Shown here one piece after another: positions 1 through 32,500 of a DNA stretch of 32,500 nucleotides. Source of the stretch: Phoronis australis (lineage: Eukaryota; Phoronida; Phoronidae). The stretch lies in contig NMRA01000675.1 of NCBI GenBank assembly GCA_002633005.1, forward strand, positions 150,098 to 182,597, written 5' to 3'. The translations under genes were made by a program, and so were the position numbers. How positions within the stretch are numbered: position 1 is the first letter of the stretch; each line of letters opens with the position of its first letter. The notes beneath the pieces are model-generated. The model was not told the origin of the DNA. It worked only from the letters and a program-made list of their open reading frames with translations, and ran no database searches.

Positions 1-430
1 ACAACCCAGAGTGTATTTTGTCTGTCATAGGGGTTTTAGTGATCTGTGACATGTATTGAATCACATGGAATTGGTTTTGTGTGGTACCTCGAATGTATGT
101 GCTAGCTCATTTTTGGGGGGTCCTTTTTTGGTTTCTGCCGGACCCATTCCAGAGTGCAATTTGTCTGTCATGGGTCATTCGGTGTTCAGTGCGGTACTAT
201 TGTTCTTTTAAATCAGTTTTGGTTGGTACCTCGAATATCTAGTCTAGCTCATTTTTTGGGGTCTTTGTAAGGCCCCCAGGGATCACACCCAGAGTGCAGA
301 CAACGGCAGACGTCCATTTCTGTACATACTGTGGTGGACTTTAAATGCTCCCGTGGTCAGATGTTGGTACCTCGTTCATCTATGCTAAGTGCTCTGGGCT
401 GCCGGTCTAAACGTCACGCGACAACAACAT
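1..430. repeat. Degenerate tandem repeat, ~141-bp period, three copies, open to the left
   Basis: The landmark GGTACCTCGA recurs at 83, 225 and 366 and CCAGAGTG at about 6, 149 and 289, each about 141 bp apart, with shared GCTAGCTCATTTTTTGGGG in the first two copies. The first copy starts at or before base 1, so the array may continue outside the window. Confidence 0.85.
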
Positions 431-2085
431 GTATGTTCGTCCAGAGATTTTTCTCGTGTTGCCGATCATAGATGGCACGATGTAGCACAGATTTGTACTT
501 AAACCTGCTGTTAATCTCTACAACACGGGAACTTTACAATCTTAAGCACGCTATTTGGAAAACTTAAGGAGGATTTCAGGTAATTTTCTTGAGTCGAAAC
601 TGTATTTTAATTCAAGCATTCAAGTTGCAATATCGACGATTGCGAGGCAGTCAGTCGGCGAGTTTTCGCCCTAGGATTTCAGCACAATTTTCTATAAAAT
701 GATCGTAATTTAGCAGCAAAGTTTGATAGCAATGCACCACGGTTTTGTAGAAAGGGTTTCATATATTACAGATACGTCACAGAGCGTAAACATGATGAAT
801 TTTAGCTTCCGAATTCACCCGTTTTGGAGACCGGGTTTCAAGCGCCTTGGGTACAAGAAGCGCCCTCCCTGAAACGAATTTTTGTAAGCGCCCTGGGCGG
901 TTATTAGGGTGAATACGGTAGTAGACGGATTGTTAGGACTCATCCATTGATTGTCTTGACGGACTTATATTAAATAAAGAGCACATGAAACCAACACAAG
1001 CAACTTAAGAGTCATACTAGTGCAATAAACACTCGTCTTAACCCTAAAATTTAAAGTTTTTAGTTGTCAGTTACATTTAATTTAGATTGTAAATCAATGA
1101 CGGAATTATATAATTTTGTAATTCTGTTATTATGATTTTTCAGAAATACTTAATAAAAATGTTTGTTGGGTCAAAACTGGAACCCAATGAATGATATACA
1201 GCACGATATTTTTATCAGATATGTAAAACATTTAGTGTTACATGATCTAAACTTTTAGACAGACCCTACGGCAGATTTCATGCATTGTTTGTACAGCATC
1301 CGGTGACCAGAAAAAACAAATGGGAAAAAACTGTTGATTAAGCAGTGGATATTTTAAATCCCACCTAAATGGTATTGTGGCTAAGGTTTTGTAGGACCCT
1401 ATAAAATGGCCAAATTTGGCAAACTTCGGAACATCATCTCAGAATGGATTCACATGAAACTCTTGGATACAATGTTTTATGCACGATTCTTAAACAGCTG
1501 TTAGGAATTGTTTTAACAATGTACCACTTTTGGAAATTTTGCGACCTTTCTACTAATTCATAAAGTATATAATTTTACTGAGTTAAAAGATATACTTTTC
1601 TGGATATTATGTTAAATGCACAGACTCGTCAATAAGGTCCTACATAACCTTAAACGAAGTTTAAAGTGGCTGATCAAACTTGCTGCAAATAAATGTTGTG
1701 AGTTGGCGATTTTCACGGACATATTTTGCTTTAATTGCGCCGTTTAGGTTCAGTCACTAAGTAAATGCATTGGTCATTGAGAAAAATATATCTCCATGAA
1801 CTACCAGTTGCCCTCACAAAAAGGAACACACAAAGACCATTATATCGCTCTATACTAGCCTACTGCTACATTCTTGCAAACTCCCTACCTCATTCGATGC
1901 TTTCCACTCATTGACTCTTTATACTGTTGAGCTCCAGCGACATGAGTTTTGACAACACAACGACATCTGAAAACCCTAATTCTAAGATACATGACCGATA
2001 CGTTTACACAATTGTACAAAATAAATTAGATAGGCGAGCACTTGTTTTTCGTTCTGGCAGAAAGAGAAGAGACCAGTTGGCATCA
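431..2085. other. Non-coding sequence after e18 (intron 18 or later)
   Basis: AT-rich, with no conserved ferlin exon recognised on the minus strand; I searched for the expected RP(D/E)TSF.WF.NP block and a hydrophobic helix without success. Bases about 833-920 contain a CGCCCTGGGCGGTTATTAGG segment that looks like the end of a small dispersed element. Otherwise nothing is visible. Confidence 0.6.
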
Positions 2086-31695
<29,610 letters not shown>

Positions 31696-31869
31696 CTTAA
31701 TAAGTAATGGAAAACAACAAAATACCTTAATTACAATAAGAGATGAAAGGGGCATTAGTGGCCATAAAAGGAAACAAATATTGACCAATTCATCTTGCAT
31801 ATCAGGCCATATGGATTTATTAAGTAATGTTGACAGAGGCTCTGCGCCCGTTCATATGACATGATATCA

Positions 31870-32272
31870 GGGCCCGGTCTCCTATCTTTTTACTCGAAAC
31901 GGAACTCGAAATTAGGTTTGGCATTTTCTACTCTACTTTTGGGCGAACTCAAGATAAGTGTCTATTATTCTATGCTGGAGTACACAATAACTGACGTAGA
32001 GAATTTATTGCCCTGAGTTCACAGTTTGTAAACCCAGTATTAAAGTAATAAGTTCGAGTTTGAACTCAAAATTTCGAGTTTTTACTCAAGTTTGTAGCAC
32101 GAATATAAGGGTCTTCGAGGGCAAACTTGAACTAGAAACTCCTATGCATAAACTATAATGTATTCGAGCACAGTCTGATAACCAATTATCTTAAGTTAGC
32201 ACAAAAGGAGCAGAGAAATTGCCAAAAATAGTTTCGAGTTCGTTTCGAGTACAAAGATTAGAGACTGGGCCC
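31870..32272. mobile_element. TIR/fold-back MITE, ~400 bp
   Basis: Left end GGGCCCGGTCTCCTATCTTT then TACTCGAAACGGAACTCGAAA; right end, reverse-complemented, GGGCCCAGTCTCTAATCTTT then GTACTCGAAACGAACTCGAAA. The arms stay complementary for about 130 bp (TTTGGCAATTTCT, AAGATAA..GT..AT..., GCT.GA(G/A)TACA). No open frame of note. Flanks are ATAT on the left and AGGTCATC on the right, without a convincing target duplication. Located upstream of e1. Confidence 0.85.
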
Positions 32273-32500
32273 AGGTCATCAAAAATGGTGATGATTGAGA
32301 GCAATATCAACATTATTAGAACACCCGTACATGCGGTATAGCACACAACGACCCCTGTATCATTCAGGATACACCAAACTACACATGTATGACCCACAGT
32401 AGAATGAACTACTCCTATTGTTCCGGAATAGCACCAAATTACATGTAACACTCATAATGTAAGATACAAAACAGTTTTTACTCCTGAAGTGCCCAGAACG
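32273..32500 (-). other. Non-coding, right edge
   Basis: No exon recognised between the MITE and the window end; the preceding ferlin exon (FerB region side) must lie further right. Confidence 0.6.

Overview
This is a eukaryotic, intron-rich window, most likely from a marine invertebrate. It is AT-rich, has short exons (47-410 nt) separated by introns of about 0.2-3.8 kb, and is full of minisatellites and small transposon relics. I identified a single protein-coding gene. It lies on the minus strand, covers almost the whole window and is incomplete at both ends. It is an otoferlin-type (type II) ferlin, a large tail-anchored, multi-C2-domain calcium sensor for membrane fusion. I reconstructed 18 consecutive coding exons (e1 at 31564-31695 down to e18 at 2155-2255). 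All introns are GT-AG and every splice phase agrees, giving 2957 nt of open frame (985 codons + 2 nt) with no stop or frameshift.

In transcription order (right to left) the exons encode: the segment before C2D (e1), C2D (e2-e3), a low-complexity linker (e4), a charged linker with the ferlin DWW..YYAS signature (e5), basic and acidic linker (e6-e7), the lead-in to C2E (e8-e9), C2E (e10-e11), the C2E-C2F connector with the VPEHVETR and GKLEMWVD..P signatures (e12-e14), C2F (e15-e17) and the start of the membrane-proximal tail (e18). C2E and C2F keep their calcium-type aspartates; C2D has lost them. The end of C2F carries an 18-lysine tract encoded by a TTC/TTT microsatellite. The N-terminal exons (C2A-C2C, FerA/FerB) should lie beyond the right edge. 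The transmembrane exon(s) should lie beyond the left edge, or are unrecognised in 1-2154.

The introns hold at least ten tandem arrays with periods of about 27-155 bp, two long microsatellites ((TG)26 and about 160 bp of TA), and two copies of a roughly 0.8-kb terminal-inverted-repeat element whose ends are built from a CCCTCGACCCACGAC-type short tandem repeat. There are also three fold-back elements, several diverged interspersed repeat pairs and a decayed LINE-type retrotransposon fragment on the minus strand.

The most striking pattern is that several arrays include an exon/intron boundary in their repeat unit. The donor of e5 (53-bp units), e15 (about 46-bp), e8 (28-bp duplication) and perhaps e18, and the acceptor of e17 (about 34-bp, roughly 30 copies) and e10 (about 47-bp), all sit in the first unit of an intronic array. 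The array therefore carries serial splice-site-like decoys. From memory, amphioxus has been reported to carry intronic minisatellites of this kind (called 'mirages', at its Adh3 locus). That makes a cephalochordate source plausible, but I cannot confirm it from sequence alone. No tRNA, rRNA, CRISPR or second host gene was recognised.
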